A program made the position numbers and the translations under genes. This document shows positions 1 through 9,089 of a stretch of 64,000 nt of DNA, piece by piece; within the stretch, counting starts at the first letter, position 1; each line of letters begins with the position of its first letter. The notes beneath the pieces are model-generated. The model was not told the DNA's origin and ran no database searches. It worked only from the letters and a program-made list of their open reading frames with translations. Source of the stretch: Pseudodesulfovibrio pelocollis. GTDB taxonomy: Bacteria; Desulfobacterota; Desulfovibrionia; Desulfovibrionales; Desulfovibrionaceae. The DNA lies in NCBI RefSeq assembly GCF_030282845.1, contig NZ_JASTWE010000001.1, positions 124,001 to 188,000 on the forward strand, in the 5' to 3' direction.

Positions 1-2448
1 GTCCTTGTCGAGATGGGTCTTCAGGCCGATCTCGTCCTCGATGTAGGCGGCGGTGGAGAGCACCTCGCCCTGGCCGTACCAGCGCACGGCAGCGCCCACG
101 GCCACGTCCACGATGTGCGCGCCAGCCTCGGCAGCGGCTCCCATGGTGGGCACGAACAGGCCGTCGGTGTAGTGGCGGTGGCTGTGGATGACCAGCTCCG
201 GGTATTTGGCCCGGATGGTCCCGATGAGGTCGCGCATGAACCGGGGCGGGCACACGCCCGCCATGTCCTTGAGGCCGAGGATGATCATGCGCTCGGCCTT
301 TTTGGCGCTCACTCCGGCCACATCGGCGCACATGGCGATGATCTCGTCGGTGACGGCCAGGTAGCGATCGACATCAAAACCCTTGGCCCAGGACAGGGAC
401 AGGGCGGGCTCGAAGATGTTCCTGGTCGAGGCGAGCGCCACCTCGGCGAATGGCCGCATGTTCTCGATGTGATTGAGGAAGTCGAAACAGCGGATGACGT
501 CGTAGTGCTCGTTGATCATCTCGCCAGTGAGGCGCATGACGTTCTTTGGCTGCGGCTTGTAGCCAAGGACATTGGTGGAGCGGATGAGAATCTGCTTGAG
601 GGTGTGCGGGGCGAACCTGTTCCACTCGGCAGCCTCGGCAAAGGGATAGGTCATGTTGGCCAGCATGGCCACGTGGAAATGCGCCCCGCCGCCGTTCTCG
701 ATGGAGAAGAAGCCGCATTTGTCCAGGGTCGGGCCGATGATGCTGTCCTCGGCCATGCGGAAGCGGTTGCCGCTGTTGGACTGGGTGATGTCGCGGGTGG
801 TGGTGTCCGTCATGTGGACGACGCCCGCCTCGCGATCGGCGCGCAGGGTGTCCAGGATGGTGTCGCGGTCCATGCCGCGCGTGATGCGCGGCTCGAACCA
901 GGTGACCGCCTCGGGCGGGTCCGCCAGTTCGAAGCGGCCGACTCTCCTGTCGTCGCGGCCCCGGTATTCGCCAAGGCGCACGTACTTGTTGTACCCCAGG
1001 GCCGATATCTCGGCCACCAGACGGGTCAGGCGCAGGGAGTCGGGCTCGCGGTCAGAGTAGTCCATGAGTTCCGCGTAGTTGTGGCGCACGAAATTGGTGT
1101 CGTATTCCGCCTCGATGAACTTCGGGTGCTCCACGATCTTGCGGTGGAACGGAACCGTGGTCTTGACGCCGCTGATCATGTACTCGCGCAGGGCGCGGCC
1201 CATGAGGGCCACTACCTTGTTCCACGAGTTGCCGTAGGCGATGAGCAGTGCGGCCGCCGAGTCATAGTTGGAGGGGAAGCGGTAGCCGTCGCCCACGCAG
1301 GAGTCGATGCGGATACCCTGGCCACCGGGCGACACGTAGCGGGTGATGCGCCCGGAGTTGGGCTCGAAGTTCTTCTGTGGGTTCTCGCAGTTGATGCGGC
1401 ACTGGAATGCCCACTGATAGGGCTTGTTGGTCTCCTCGGAAAAACGCAGGGTGGAGCCAAAGGCGATGGCGATCTGCTCTTCCACCAGATCAACGCCATA
1501 GCGACATTCGGTGATGCCGTGCTCCACCTGGAGCCGGGTGTTGACCTCGATCAGGTAGGGCTCGCCGTCAGCACCCACAAGGAACTCCACCGTGGCCAGG
1601 GAGTAGTAGCCCACGGCCGTGACCAGCCGCCGGGAATACTCCTTGAGCTTCTCGCGCAGGGCCTCGGAATACCTGGGCCAGGGCGAGGGCGTGATCTCCA
1701 CGAGCTTCTGGTGGTTGCGCTGCACCGAGCAGTCGCGCTCGTCAAAGCAGAAGACATTGCCGTAATGGTCGGCGATGACCTGGATCTCTATGTGGCGGAC
1801 AGAGGTGAGCAGCTTTTCCACATACAGGCGCGGGTTGCCGAAGGATGCCTGGGCCAGGGCCGAGGCCTTGGCAAAGGCGTTTTCCAGCTCCTCGTCGCGA
1901 TACACCTCGTAGATGCCGCGTCCGCCGCCGCCGCCCTCGGCCTTGAGCATGACCGGAAAGCCGATCTTGTGGGCGATCTCGCGCGCTTCGGGAATGGAGA
2001 CCGCGCCGTCGGAGCCGGGCACCACGGGCACTCCCTGCTCGATGGCCAGCTTGCGCACCGCCACCTTGTTGCCCAGGATGCGCATGGGCTCCTGCCGGGG
2101 ACCGATGAAGATGAGCCCCGCCTTCTCGCACTTGGCCGGGAAGGAGTCGTCCTCGGCGCCGAATCCCCAGCCGGGATGAATGGCGACGATGCCACTGGCC
2201 TTGGCCTCACGGATGATGCGGTCAAGGTCGAGATAGGCGCGGGGGTCGGCACCGAGCATGAGCAGCTCATTGGCCCCCGATGTGGCCGGAGATGTCTTGT
2301 CAACGTCCGTGGCGGTCATGATCGCCTTGGCGTTGAACATCTCGGTGATGGAACGGCAGATGCGCCTCGCGGGAATGCCCCGGTTGGCGACAAGAATCCG
2401 TTTTCCCTTGACCTCTTCCAGAACCTCTTCAAAGGTCTTCGGCTTCAT
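1..2448 (-). CDS. pyc: Pyruvate carboxylase-type biotin enzyme, N-terminal 816 residues (partial)
   Basis: The biotin carboxylase and carboxyltransferase parts of a single-chain biotin carboxylase, which makes oxaloacetate from pyruvate in this family. The gene runs off the left edge, so the C-terminal biotinyl domain is not seen. It starts at the ATG at 2448 after a GGAG box. Residues 1 to about 460 are the biotin carboxylase domain: ANRGIPARR near the start, then the ATP-grasp loop KAEGGGGGRG and the EVNTRLQVEH motif. From about residue 540 comes the carboxyltransferase barrel, with TTTRDITQSNSGNR, the carboxylated-lysine motif GLKDMAG and a histidine-rich metal motif HSHRHYTDG. These barrel motifs differ from the usual RDAHQSLLATR and HTHDTSG forms, so pyruvate as substrate is inferred. 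The biotin ligase gene lies directly downstream. Confidence 0.88.
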   Translation of the reverse strand, partial: MKPKTFEEVLEEVKGKRILVANRGIPARRICRSITEMFNAKAIMTATDVDKTSPATSGANELLMLGADPRAYLDLDRIIREAKASGIVAIHPGWGFGAEDDSFPAKCEKAGLIFIGPRQEPMRILGNKVAVRKLAIEQGVPVVPGSDGAVSIPEAREIAHKIGFPVMLKAEGGGGGRGIYEVYRDEELENAFAKASALAQASFGNPRLYVEKLLTSVRHIEIQVIADHYGNVFCFDERDCSVQRNHQKLVEITPSPWPRYSEALREKLKEYSRRLVTAVGYYSLATVEFLVGADGEPYLIEVNTRLQVEHGITECRYGVDLVEEQIAIAFGSTLRFSEETNKPYQWAFQCRINCENPQKNFEPNSGRITRYVSPGGQGIRIDSCVGDGYRFPSNYDSAAALLIAYGNSWNKVVALMGRALREYMISGVKTTVPFHRKIVEHPKFIEAEYDTNFVRHNYAELMDYSDREPDSLRLTRLVAEISALGYNKYVRLGEYRGRDDRRVGRFELADPPEAVTWFEPRITRGMDRDTILDTLRADREAGVVHMTDTTTRDITQSNSGNRFRMAEDSIIGPTLDKCGFFSIENGGGAHFHVAMLANMTYPFAEAAEWNRFAPHTLKQILIRSTNVLGYKPQPKNVMRLTGEMINEHYDVIRCFDFLNHIENMRPFAEVALASTRNIFEPALSLSWAKGFDVDRYLAVTDEIIAMCADVAGVSAKKAERMIILGLKDMAGVCPPRFMRDLIGTIRAKYPELVIHSHRHYTDGLFVPTMGAAAEAGAHIVDVAVGAAVRWYGQGEVLSTAAYIEDEIGLKTHLDKD

Positions 2449-2523
2449 GGAATTCACTGATCTCCTTGCGCATGTGTGACCGAAAAACATCGTACCGGCC
2501 CGTCCGGCCTCGCCAGACAGAGC

Positions 2524-3471
2524 CTACAGGGGAAATATGGAACCGGAGTAGAGAACAACTTCCCTGCCCGCCCGCCGCAGGACAAGCCCTCCCTTGGATG
2601 AAAGGCCCGCTATTTCAGCTTGATAGGATTCCTGCCCTCCCTCCGTGACACGGACTCGCCGACCATGCCAGGCCAGGCGGTTCGTGACGGCGGACAGGAA
2701 CCGTGATGGCTCCAACTCGTCGAACAAGGTTGCATACACATTTCTTCCACGGTTCACAAGGGCTTCGCACAGGACCAGCGCGCCGCCCGGGGGGTGCGCA
2801 ATTCCCAGAGTTCCGGCCGGGACAGAATGATCTTCGCGCATCAGCCCATCGGCCGGAGACTCGACGAGATTGAGGCCGACACCCAGAACGACCAGCCCAT
2901 TTCGCTCCTCGATGAGCATGCCGCCCACCTTGCGTCCGTTGCGCAGGAGGTCGTTGGGCCATTTGATCTCGATGCGACAGCCCAGTGGCTCCAGCACCTC
3001 GGCGCAGACATGCCCGGCCACCAGGGGCAGCAGGTCGGTAGCGGCCTCGCGCCACGGTCCATCGCTCGGCGACGCGGGCATGATCACCGAGACATGGACG
3101 TTGCCCGCCGACGAAACCCAGGGGCGACGCATCTGGCCACGCCCGCCGCGCTGGCGCACAGCCGTCACCGCGTCCCACGGGCCAAGCACACCGGCCCCGG
3201 CCAGCAGCCGCGCCGCCTCCATGGTCGAGTCGCACTCTCCGACCACCACGATAACCTGCCCCGGCTCCGTCTTTCGCGAACGTTCTTCGGCGCTCCCTTG
3301 GGCGGCCACGAATCGACCCAAGCCGGCCACTTCAACGGCGTCTGTCCACGGGCCAAAGGCGCTGATGTCGGCCTCCCAGGTGGGGTGCGCCCGGGCCAAG
3401 TCATCGGGCGTGGTCGGGGCCACGCTCTCGCCATGGCCCGATATCCATGCAAAAATTCCTGGTGGCAGCAT
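2524..3471 (-). CDS. birA: Biotin--[acetyl-CoA-carboxylase] ligase, no DNA-binding domain
   Basis: Activates biotin with ATP and attaches it to a carrier lysine, presumably including that of the carboxylase encoded upstream on the same strand, which ends the other way. The 315-residue protein has the ligase signature GRGQMRRPW (usually GRGRRGRxW) and the biotin-binding stretch KWPNDLL followed by GRKVGGMLIE. There is no N-terminal winged helix, so it should not act as the biotin repressor. Instead about 70 residues of unrecognised sequence precede the catalytic core. The ATG at 3471 has an AAGG box eight bases upstream. It is divergent from the CCA-adding enzyme with only 27 bp between the starts. 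Confidence 0.9.
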   Translation of the reverse strand: MLPPGIFAWISGHGESVAPTTPDDLARAHPTWEADISAFGPWTDAVEVAGLGRFVAAQGSAEERSRKTEPGQVIVVVGECDSTMEAARLLAGAGVLGPWDAVTAVRQRGGRGQMRRPWVSSAGNVHVSVIMPASPSDGPWREAATDLLPLVAGHVCAEVLEPLGCRIEIKWPNDLLRNGRKVGGMLIEERNGLVVLGVGLNLVESPADGLMREDHSVPAGTLGIAHPPGGALVLCEALVNRGRNVYATLFDELEPSRFLSAVTNRLAWHGRRVRVTEGGQESYQAEIAGLSSKGGLVLRRAGREVVLYSGSIFPL

Positions 3472-3498
3472 GAGTTACCTTATGATAAAGTCCATGAA

Positions 3499-4608
3499 AT
3501 GAATGTGTATCTGGCAGGCGGCGCGGTCCGCGACCTTCTTCTGGGCAGACCCGTCGCCGACAGGGATTACCTTGTCACGGGCGCGACCAGACAGGAGTTC
3601 GCACAGCGCTTCCCCCAGGCCAGGGAGGTGGGCCGGAGCTTTCCGGTCTTCCTGCTGGACCGGTTGGAGTTCTCCTTTCCGCGCAAGGCCCCCCTGGACG
3701 AAGAACTACGGTCGCGCGACCTGACTGTCAATGCCATGCTCATCGACCAGGATGGCGACCTGATCTGCCACCCGGACAGTCTGGACGATCTGGCCTCGCG
3801 CACCCTGCGCCCGGCCTCGCGCCAGTCGTTTCTGGACGACCCCCTGCGCGTGTTCCGGGCCGCCCGGTTCTGGGCCAAGATGCCCGACTTCAACCCCCAC
3901 GACGAATTGGTGGAGATCATGCAACTGGTGGCTGCCAGGGGGTTGATCGCCACCCTACCCCCCGACCGCATCGGGCAGGAGACCCGCAAGGCGCTGCTTT
4001 CCGAATCCCCTGGCAACTATTTGAGATTGCTTGCCAAAGCTGACTGCCTTGACCCGTGGCTCACAGAGTTCAAGCAAAGCATTAACATTCCGGCTGGACC
4101 TGCGCCCTATCACGACACCGACGTGCTGGAGCACACTTGCCGGGTCATGGACAGTCTGGCCGGAGACGGCGTGGCCGTGTGGATGGGGCTATGCCACGAC
4201 ATCGGCAAGACCGTCACCCCGAAGGAAAAACTGCCCAGCCACCACGGCCACGACAGGATCGGCGCGGACATGGCCGACACCCTGGCCCGGCGCATCCGGC
4301 TTTCCAACACCCTGGCCCTGGCCGGGCGCAAGGGCGCGCAGTGGCACATGACCGCCGCGCGGTATCGCGAGCTGCGCCCGGGCACCAAGGTGGACATGCT
4401 CATGGACCTGCACCGCTGCGGCCTGCTGCGGCGGCTGTTCCGGCTGGTCACCGCCGACCAGGACGTGGACGACTGGCATCTGGCCGCGCGCGACATCCGG
4501 CGCGTCCTGGCGGTCCGGCTGCCCAGCGAGCAGCGCGGCCTCGGCCCTGACTCCGGCACCCGGCTGCGCCAATTGCGCGCCCAGGCCCTGGCCCCGCGCA
4601 GAAAATAA
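3499..4608 (+). CDS. cca: tRNA CCA-adding nucleotidyltransferase with HD domain
   Basis: Adds or repairs the 3' CCA of tRNAs. The 369-residue protein starts MNVYLAGGAVRD, the class II nucleotidyltransferase signature, followed by the catalytic acidic pair in VADRDYLVTG and the RRDLT-like motif SRDLTVNAM. FLDDPLRVFRAARF marks the nucleotide-selecting neck. The second half carries an HD phosphohydrolase domain (HTCRV at about residue 214, CHDIGK at about 232), as in the E. coli-type enzyme. The start at 3499 is set by homology; the ribosome site is weak. An upstream open frame in phase lies antisense to birA and is not coding. The alternative of a poly(A) polymerase is less likely because the N-terminus and HD domain follow Cca. 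Confidence 0.9.
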   Translation: MNVYLAGGAVRDLLLGRPVADRDYLVTGATRQEFAQRFPQAREVGRSFPVFLLDRLEFSFPRKAPLDEELRSRDLTVNAMLIDQDGDLICHPDSLDDLASRTLRPASRQSFLDDPLRVFRAARFWAKMPDFNPHDELVEIMQLVAARGLIATLPPDRIGQETRKALLSESPGNYLRLLAKADCLDPWLTEFKQSINIPAGPAPYHDTDVLEHTCRVMDSLAGDGVAVWMGLCHDIGKTVTPKEKLPSHHGHDRIGADMADTLARRIRLSNTLALAGRKGAQWHMTAARYRELRPGTKVDMLMDLHRCGLLRRLFRLVTADQDVDDWHLAARDIRRVLAVRLPSEQRGLGPDSGTRLRQLRAQALAPRRK

Positions 4609-4713
4609 TCGCTTTTTCGATCAGCCCTCTGGAAAGGCACAAGCTTTGGTGGTATGCGAAAGCAACCGGTCCGCGTTGCGGGCCAGCCGAACCCCGCCAA
4701 CACGGAGCACTGC

Positions 4714-5625
4714 ATGAGACTTGTCACCCGATCCGACTTCGACGGCCTTGTCTGCGCCACCCTGCTCAGGCATCTTGATCTCATAGACGACTATCTCTTC
4801 GCCCACCCCAAGGACCTTCAGGACGGCAAGGTGGAGGTCACGGACAACGACGTGCTCGCCAATGTGCCCTATGTGGCCGGATGTGGGCTGTGGTTCGACC
4901 ACCACACCAGCGAGCGGGAACGGCTGGGCGACATTGACTTCGAGGGCGACAGCCGCCCTCTGCCCAGTTGCGCCAGGGTCATTCACGAATATTACGGGGC
5001 GGACAGGTTTCCGGCCTCCTTCGGCCCCATGCTCGACGCCGTGGACAAGGTGGACTCTGCCGCCCTGTCCGCCGACGAGATCGCCAACCCCAAGGGCTGG
5101 GTCATGCTCGGTTTTCTCATGGACCCGCGCACAGGCCTTGGCCGCTACCGGGATTTCCGCATCAGCAACTACCAGCTGATGCTCGACATGATCGAATACT
5201 GCCGGACCAAATCGGCCGAGGAGATTCTGACCATCGGGGATGTCAGGGAGCGGGTGAGCAAATACGAGGAAGACTCCCCGGCCTTTGTCCAAATGCTCAA
5301 GGACAACAGCCAAGTCCACGGCAACGCTGTGGTTCTCGACATGCGCAGGCTGGATCGGATTCCCTGCGGCAACAGGTTCATGATCTACCCCCTGTTCCCG
5401 CAGTGCAACGTCAGCGTACGCATCCTGTGGGGCTTCAAGCGGCAGAACGTGGTCTTCACCGTGGGCCACTCCATCCTCAACCGGACCAGCAGGACCGACG
5501 TGGGCAGCCTGATGCTCTCCCTGGGCGGCGGCGGACACAGGGCCGTGGGCACCTGCCAGGTTCCCGAGGGAGAGGTTTCACAGACCCTGACCAGGATACT
5601 CGATCAACTCAGCGCCGACGGCTGA
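4714..5625 (+). CDS. DHH-family phosphoesterase
   Basis: A 303-residue protein of the DHH/DHHA1 superfamily (RecJ-like and oligoribonuclease or pyrophosphatase types), which cleaves phosphoester bonds with bound metals. It starts MRLVTRSDFDGLVCATLL, the first metal motif (SDFDG). The DHH motif itself is in WFDHHTSER, and a C-terminal glycine-rich DHHA1 motif GGGGHRAVG lies near the end. The ATG at 4714 has a GGAG box seven bases upstream and is preferred over an in-frame start 20 codons earlier. The substrate cannot be told from sequence; nanoRNA, pAp, cyclic dinucleotides or polyphosphate are all handled by this superfamily. It is followed 18 bp later by a receiver-domain gene, so the two are probably co-transcribed. 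Confidence 0.85.
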   Translation: MRLVTRSDFDGLVCATLLRHLDLIDDYLFAHPKDLQDGKVEVTDNDVLANVPYVAGCGLWFDHHTSERERLGDIDFEGDSRPLPSCARVIHEYYGADRFPASFGPMLDAVDKVDSAALSADEIANPKGWVMLGFLMDPRTGLGRYRDFRISNYQLMLDMIEYCRTKSAEEILTIGDVRERVSKYEEDSPAFVQMLKDNSQVHGNAVVLDMRRLDRIPCGNRFMIYPLFPQCNVSVRILWGFKRQNVVFTVGHSILNRTSRTDVGSLMLSLGGGGHRAVGTCQVPEGEVSQTLTRILDQLSADG

Positions 5626-5643
5626 CCCGGCCTCAGGGATGCC

Positions 5644-6048
5644 ATGACCAGAAAGCGGCTCCTCATCGTTGACGACGACACGCGCTTCGCCGACCTTGTG
5701 GTGGCGAAACTCTCGCCCCGCGCGGACTGCGCCGTCTCTGCGAGCGGAGAGGACGCGGTCCTTCGCTTCCAACATCAGTTGAGGAAAAACGAGCCCTTCG
5801 ACGCGGTGATCATGGACATCGTCATGCCTGGCCTGTCCGGCCACGAGACCGTGGCCAAAATGCGCGAGACCGAGAGGCGCAACTCCATCGACCCGCGACA
5901 GAGCTTCAAGCTGATCATGCTCACCGCCCACCGGGACATGAAGAACGTCAGCAGCTCCTTCTTCCGAGGCGGGGCCGACGCCTTTGTTCCCAAGGAAAAT
6001 TTCTCGGACAGGCTGCTGGAGGAACTGCGCAGGCTCGGGCTGACCTGA
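5644..6048 (+). CDS. Single-domain (CheY-like) response regulator
   Basis: A 134-residue receiver domain with no output domain. The acidic pocket is VDDD near residue 10, the phospho-acceptor Asp lies in VIMDIVMPG, the Thr switch is in MLTAHRD and the conserved Lys is in FVPKENF. A longer than usual loop with several Arg residues (around MRETERRNSIDPRQSFK) separates beta3 from beta4. It acts through protein-protein contact or as a phosphate relay. No histidine kinase lies next to it, so its partner is unknown. It follows the DHH phosphoesterase gene by 18 bp and converges on the next gene. Confidence 0.9.
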   Translation: MTRKRLLIVDDDTRFADLVVAKLSPRADCAVSASGEDAVLRFQHQLRKNEPFDAVIMDIVMPGLSGHETVAKMRETERRNSIDPRQSFKLIMLTAHRDMKNVSSSFFRGGADAFVPKENFSDRLLEELRRLGLT

Positions 6049-6057
6049 GCCTGCCGG

Positions 6058-6825
6058 TCAAGGGATGAGCAGATCGGCCATGGCCGCCCGCGCCTCGTCG
6101 GGCCGCTGACGATACAGCGCGCGGCACATCCGCCCTATCTCGCTCCCCACCTCGCGCAGCGGCGGCAGTTCCTGGACCTCGGGCAGCCCCAGTTCGTCAA
6201 ACCCCACCGGGACGAAGCGCAGGGCCTTATCCAGTCCCTCCCCATCCACATAGGACACATCACCAATGATTCGCTCGCGCTCGGCACTGGCCGGGTCCAT
6301 GTCCTTGACGTAGCGCAGGGTGCCGGTGGGGGTGCGGTTGCGGTTCACCCGGATCACCTCGGCGTCGATCATGGCCGCGAACTGCCTCAAGCCGAGGTAG
6401 TTGACCGTCAATTGCTTGCGCCCCTTGTCGCCATCCCTCACATAATAATGACCATGCAGGTAGTCGTGCGCGGCCCGCTGCAAGAGATCGTAGCTTATGC
6501 GCACGCACCTGACGTAGCGCCCGACCCGGGTCAGGGCCATAGGCAGCCGGGGGAACAGCGGCACGGGCGCGTCGTGACCAAAGGGGACGCAGGCCGGGTC
6601 CACCTCCAGGGCCAGGTAGAACGACGGCTCGCTACCCAGCAGCAAGTGATGCAGGCGCAGGGCGGCCCGCTCGACACCAGGGACCTGCTCACGTAACGTC
6701 CCTGTCATGCTCTCGAAATCCGCCATGAGGTCGTCGAGGCGCCGACGCTCGCCGAAATAGCTCTCTGCCATCTCCGAGACCACCTCATTTTGCAGCTGGT
6801 CCGCATACTCCTTAAAGTCTGCCAT
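6058..6825 (-). CDS. Conserved protein of unknown function, 255 residues
   Basis: I do not recognise this protein. It is soluble, with no signal peptide or membrane segment. The first 55 residues are predicted helical and rich in Glu, Leu and Arg (EYADQLQNEVVSEMAESYFGERRRLDDLM), possibly a coiled coil. The middle has aromatic stretches (FYLALEVDP, YDLLQRAAHDYLHGHYY) and the C-terminal third is again helical. The start at 6825 has an AGGAG box and codon use matches the neighbours, so it is a real gene. It is divergent from the fused succinyl-CoA ligase and convergent with the response regulator, so context gives no clear role. Confidence 0.75.
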   Translation of the reverse strand: MADFKEYADQLQNEVVSEMAESYFGERRRLDDLMADFESMTGTLREQVPGVERAALRLHHLLLGSEPSFYLALEVDPACVPFGHDAPVPLFPRLPMALTRVGRYVRCVRISYDLLQRAAHDYLHGHYYVRDGDKGRKQLTVNYLGLRQFAAMIDAEVIRVNRNRTPTGTLRYVKDMDPASAERERIIGDVSYVDGEGLDKALRFVPVGFDELGLPEVQELPPLREVGSEIGRMCRALYRQRPDEARAAMADLLIP

Positions 6826-6939
6826 GGGAACTCCTGGCGCAATGCCCGTTTATGAGGTATATACCCCCTATTCCCGCTTCCCGCAACGTGGCGGACAAGC
6901 GGATCGGGCTCCCAACCCCTTCTCCATAGAGGATACCGC

Positions 6940-9015
6940 ATGCTGTTGAACGAGCACATGAGCAAGGCCCTTTTCGCCAAGGCAGGTATTCCCGTCCCCC
7001 AGGGGCTGGCGTTCTTTCCCGGCCAGGACCCTTTTGACCCGCCCTTTGCCCCGCCATGGATACTCAAGGCCCAGGTGTTGACCGGCGGCCGGGGCAAGGC
7101 CGGAGGCGTGCAGCGAGTGGACTCGCCCGATGCCTTCGCCCCCACGGCCAGGAAGCTATTCGGCCTGACCATCGCGGGCCACGCCGTGCCCTTCATCCGG
7201 GTGGAACCGGTGGTGACCATCCAACGCGAGATGTACCTGTCGCTGACCGTGTCCCGCAGCCGCGGCTGCATCCTGCTCACCGTGGGCCGCGAGGGCGGCG
7301 TGGACATCGAATCCGGCGGCAAGGGCAATCTGCTCGTCCAGGAAGTGCGGCTCCCGGCCGGGCTCTCGGCCAACCAGGCACGGGCGGCCTTCTTCCACCT
7401 CGGCCTGGACCGGGACCGCTTTGCCGTTTTTTCCGCCCTGCTCGCCGATTTCTTCAAGGCCATGCTCGACAACGGCCTGCTCCTGGCCGAGATCAATCCC
7501 CTGATCATCACCGATGATCACCGGTTTTTGGCCCTGGACGGCAAGATCGAGATGGACGACAATTTCGCGGAACTCAATCCGGCCATGGAAGCGTATTACC
7601 AGCCTGAACACGCCAGCCCCGTGGAGAACGCGGCCCGTGAGGCCGGGCTCTCCTATGTCAGCCTCGACGGCTGGGTGGGGCTGATGGTCAACGGGGCCGG
7701 GCTGGCCATGGCCACCATGGACCTGCTCAATTTCTCGCGCCTTCCGGCCCGCAACTTTCTCGACCTGGGCGGCGCGGCAGACCACGCGCGCATGCGCACC
7801 GCCCTGGACCTGCTTTTTGGCGATGCCCGGGTCAGGGTCGTTTTCATTAATCTTTACGCGGGAATCCTCTCCTGCCGCAACGTGGCTCTGGCCCTGCGCG
7901 AGGCCCTGGGCGGCCGCGAACCGGAAAAACCCATCGTGGCCCGCATGGCGGGCAATGACGCTGCCGGTGGCGTGGAGGTGCTCACGGCCATGGGCTGCGC
8001 CAATCTGCATCTGGCAGACGACATGGCCGATGCCGTCCGCATCCTGGAATCCATCCGCCCGGCAGATGCCCCGGTCATCGAGTTTTCCGCCCCGGGCACA
8101 GCCGCCCCCGGCACCATGCCCGCGCCCACCGGCCACGTTTCCACAGCCCACCTCGGCATCGACGCTGACACGCCCATCCTGGTCCAGGGCATCACCGGCC
8201 GCGAAGGCCAGCTGCACACCCGGCTGATGCAGGCCTATGGTGCCAATGTGGTGGCCGGAGTGACGCCCTTCAAAGGCGGCCAGGAAGTCCTCGGGGTGCC
8301 GATCTACAATTCCATTGCCGAGGCCATGCGCCGCCACCAGATCGGTGCGAGCATCATCTTCGTGCCGCCGCGCATGGCTGCAGACGCGGTGCTCGAAGCG
8401 GCCTGCAACGAAATCCTCTGGGCCATGTGCATCACCGAGGGCATCCCCCAGCAGGAAATGCTGGCGGTCTTCGAGCAGATCAGACATTCGCCCACCCGTG
8501 TGGTCGGCCCCAATACGCCGGGCATCATCGTGCCCGGCCGGACCAAGATCGGCATAATGCCCACCGATCCATTCAGCCCCGGCCCGGTGGCAATCCTCTC
8601 GCGCAGCGGCACTCTGACATACGAGGTAGCGTCACGCCTCACGGCGGCGGGCATCGGCCAGTCTGTGTGCATCGGCATAGGCGGCGATCCGTTCATCGGA
8701 GTCGATTATGTGGATGCCATTGAAATGCTGCGCAATCACGATGAAACCCGGGCCGTGATCATCCTCGGCGAGATCGGCGGCCGGGCCGAGGAAAACCTGG
8801 CCGAGCACGTGATCCGCACCGGGTTCGCCAAGCCGGTGACCGCCTTCATCGCGGGCCGCACAGCCCCGCCCGGCAAGCGATTGGGCCACGCCGGGGCCAT
8901 TCTGGAAAAGGGCGGCGGCGTGGACCGCAAGCTCGAAACCATGCGCAAGGCCGGATTTGCGGTCTGCGCAAGCCTCGAAGAGGTCGCGGCCACGGCCGCC
9001 CGGACACTCGACTGA
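6940..9015 (+). CDS. Fused succinyl-CoA ligase (SucC-SucD on one chain)
   Basis: A 691-residue protein in which the beta subunit (residues 1 to about 375) is joined to the alpha subunit (about 400 to 691) of an ADP-forming succinate-CoA ligase. The beta part opens MLLNEHMSKALFAKAGIPVP and has an ATP-grasp region (KAQVLTGGRGKAGG, DGKIEMDD). The alpha part has the CoA-binding start (LVQGITGREG), the NTPGIIVPG and SRSGTLTYE motifs and the phospho-histidine loop KRLGHAGAI near residue 650. The usual enzyme is two genes in the same order, so this is a head-to-tail fusion of sucC and sucD. It does not match the alpha-then-beta order of NDP-forming acetyl-CoA synthetases, although a different acyl substrate cannot be excluded. 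GAGG precedes the ATG. Confidence 0.88.
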   Translation: MLLNEHMSKALFAKAGIPVPQGLAFFPGQDPFDPPFAPPWILKAQVLTGGRGKAGGVQRVDSPDAFAPTARKLFGLTIAGHAVPFIRVEPVVTIQREMYLSLTVSRSRGCILLTVGREGGVDIESGGKGNLLVQEVRLPAGLSANQARAAFFHLGLDRDRFAVFSALLADFFKAMLDNGLLLAEINPLIITDDHRFLALDGKIEMDDNFAELNPAMEAYYQPEHASPVENAAREAGLSYVSLDGWVGLMVNGAGLAMATMDLLNFSRLPARNFLDLGGAADHARMRTALDLLFGDARVRVVFINLYAGILSCRNVALALREALGGREPEKPIVARMAGNDAAGGVEVLTAMGCANLHLADDMADAVRILESIRPADAPVIEFSAPGTAAPGTMPAPTGHVSTAHLGIDADTPILVQGITGREGQLHTRLMQAYGANVVAGVTPFKGGQEVLGVPIYNSIAEAMRRHQIGASIIFVPPRMAADAVLEAACNEILWAMCITEGIPQQEMLAVFEQIRHSPTRVVGPNTPGIIVPGRTKIGIMPTDPFSPGPVAILSRSGTLTYEVASRLTAAGIGQSVCIGIGGDPFIGVDYVDAIEMLRNHDETRAVIILGEIGGRAEENLAEHVIRTGFAKPVTAFIAGRTAPPGKRLGHAGAILEKGGGVDRKLETMRKAGFAVCASLEEVAATAARTLD

Positions 9016-9028
9016 CAGGAATCCGCCA

Positions 9029-9082
9029 TTGAAAATACTGCTTATCGATCTCGGCATGGTCATGCGCGGCGGCCAGCGATAA
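9029..9082 (+). pseudogene. Remnant of a GT4-type glycosyltransferase start (17 codons)
   Basis: Directly after the fused ligase, an AGGA box and a TTG start an open frame reading KILLIDLGMVMRGGQR and then TAA. This is what the first beta strand and glycine loop of a family-4 glycosyltransferase look like (typically MKILxxDxxxxxGGxxR). Nothing of the rest is left: the convergent membrane-protein gene ends eight bases further on. I read it as the surviving 5' end of a deleted gene. A translated 17-residue peptide is possible but less likely. Confidence 0.5.
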
Positions 9083-9089
9083 GAAGCGT

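Noticed and set aside
13-2460. An 815-codon open frame on the plus strand across the carboxylase gene
   Set aside because: It is antisense to a clear biotin carboxylase. High GC in third positions leaves few stops on the other strand. Its product is rich in His, Gly, Val and Asp, as typical of such shadows.
2794-3498. A 235-codon N-terminal extension of the CCA-adding enzyme
   Set aside because: It lies antisense to birA, and the family starts at MNVYLAGGAVRD.
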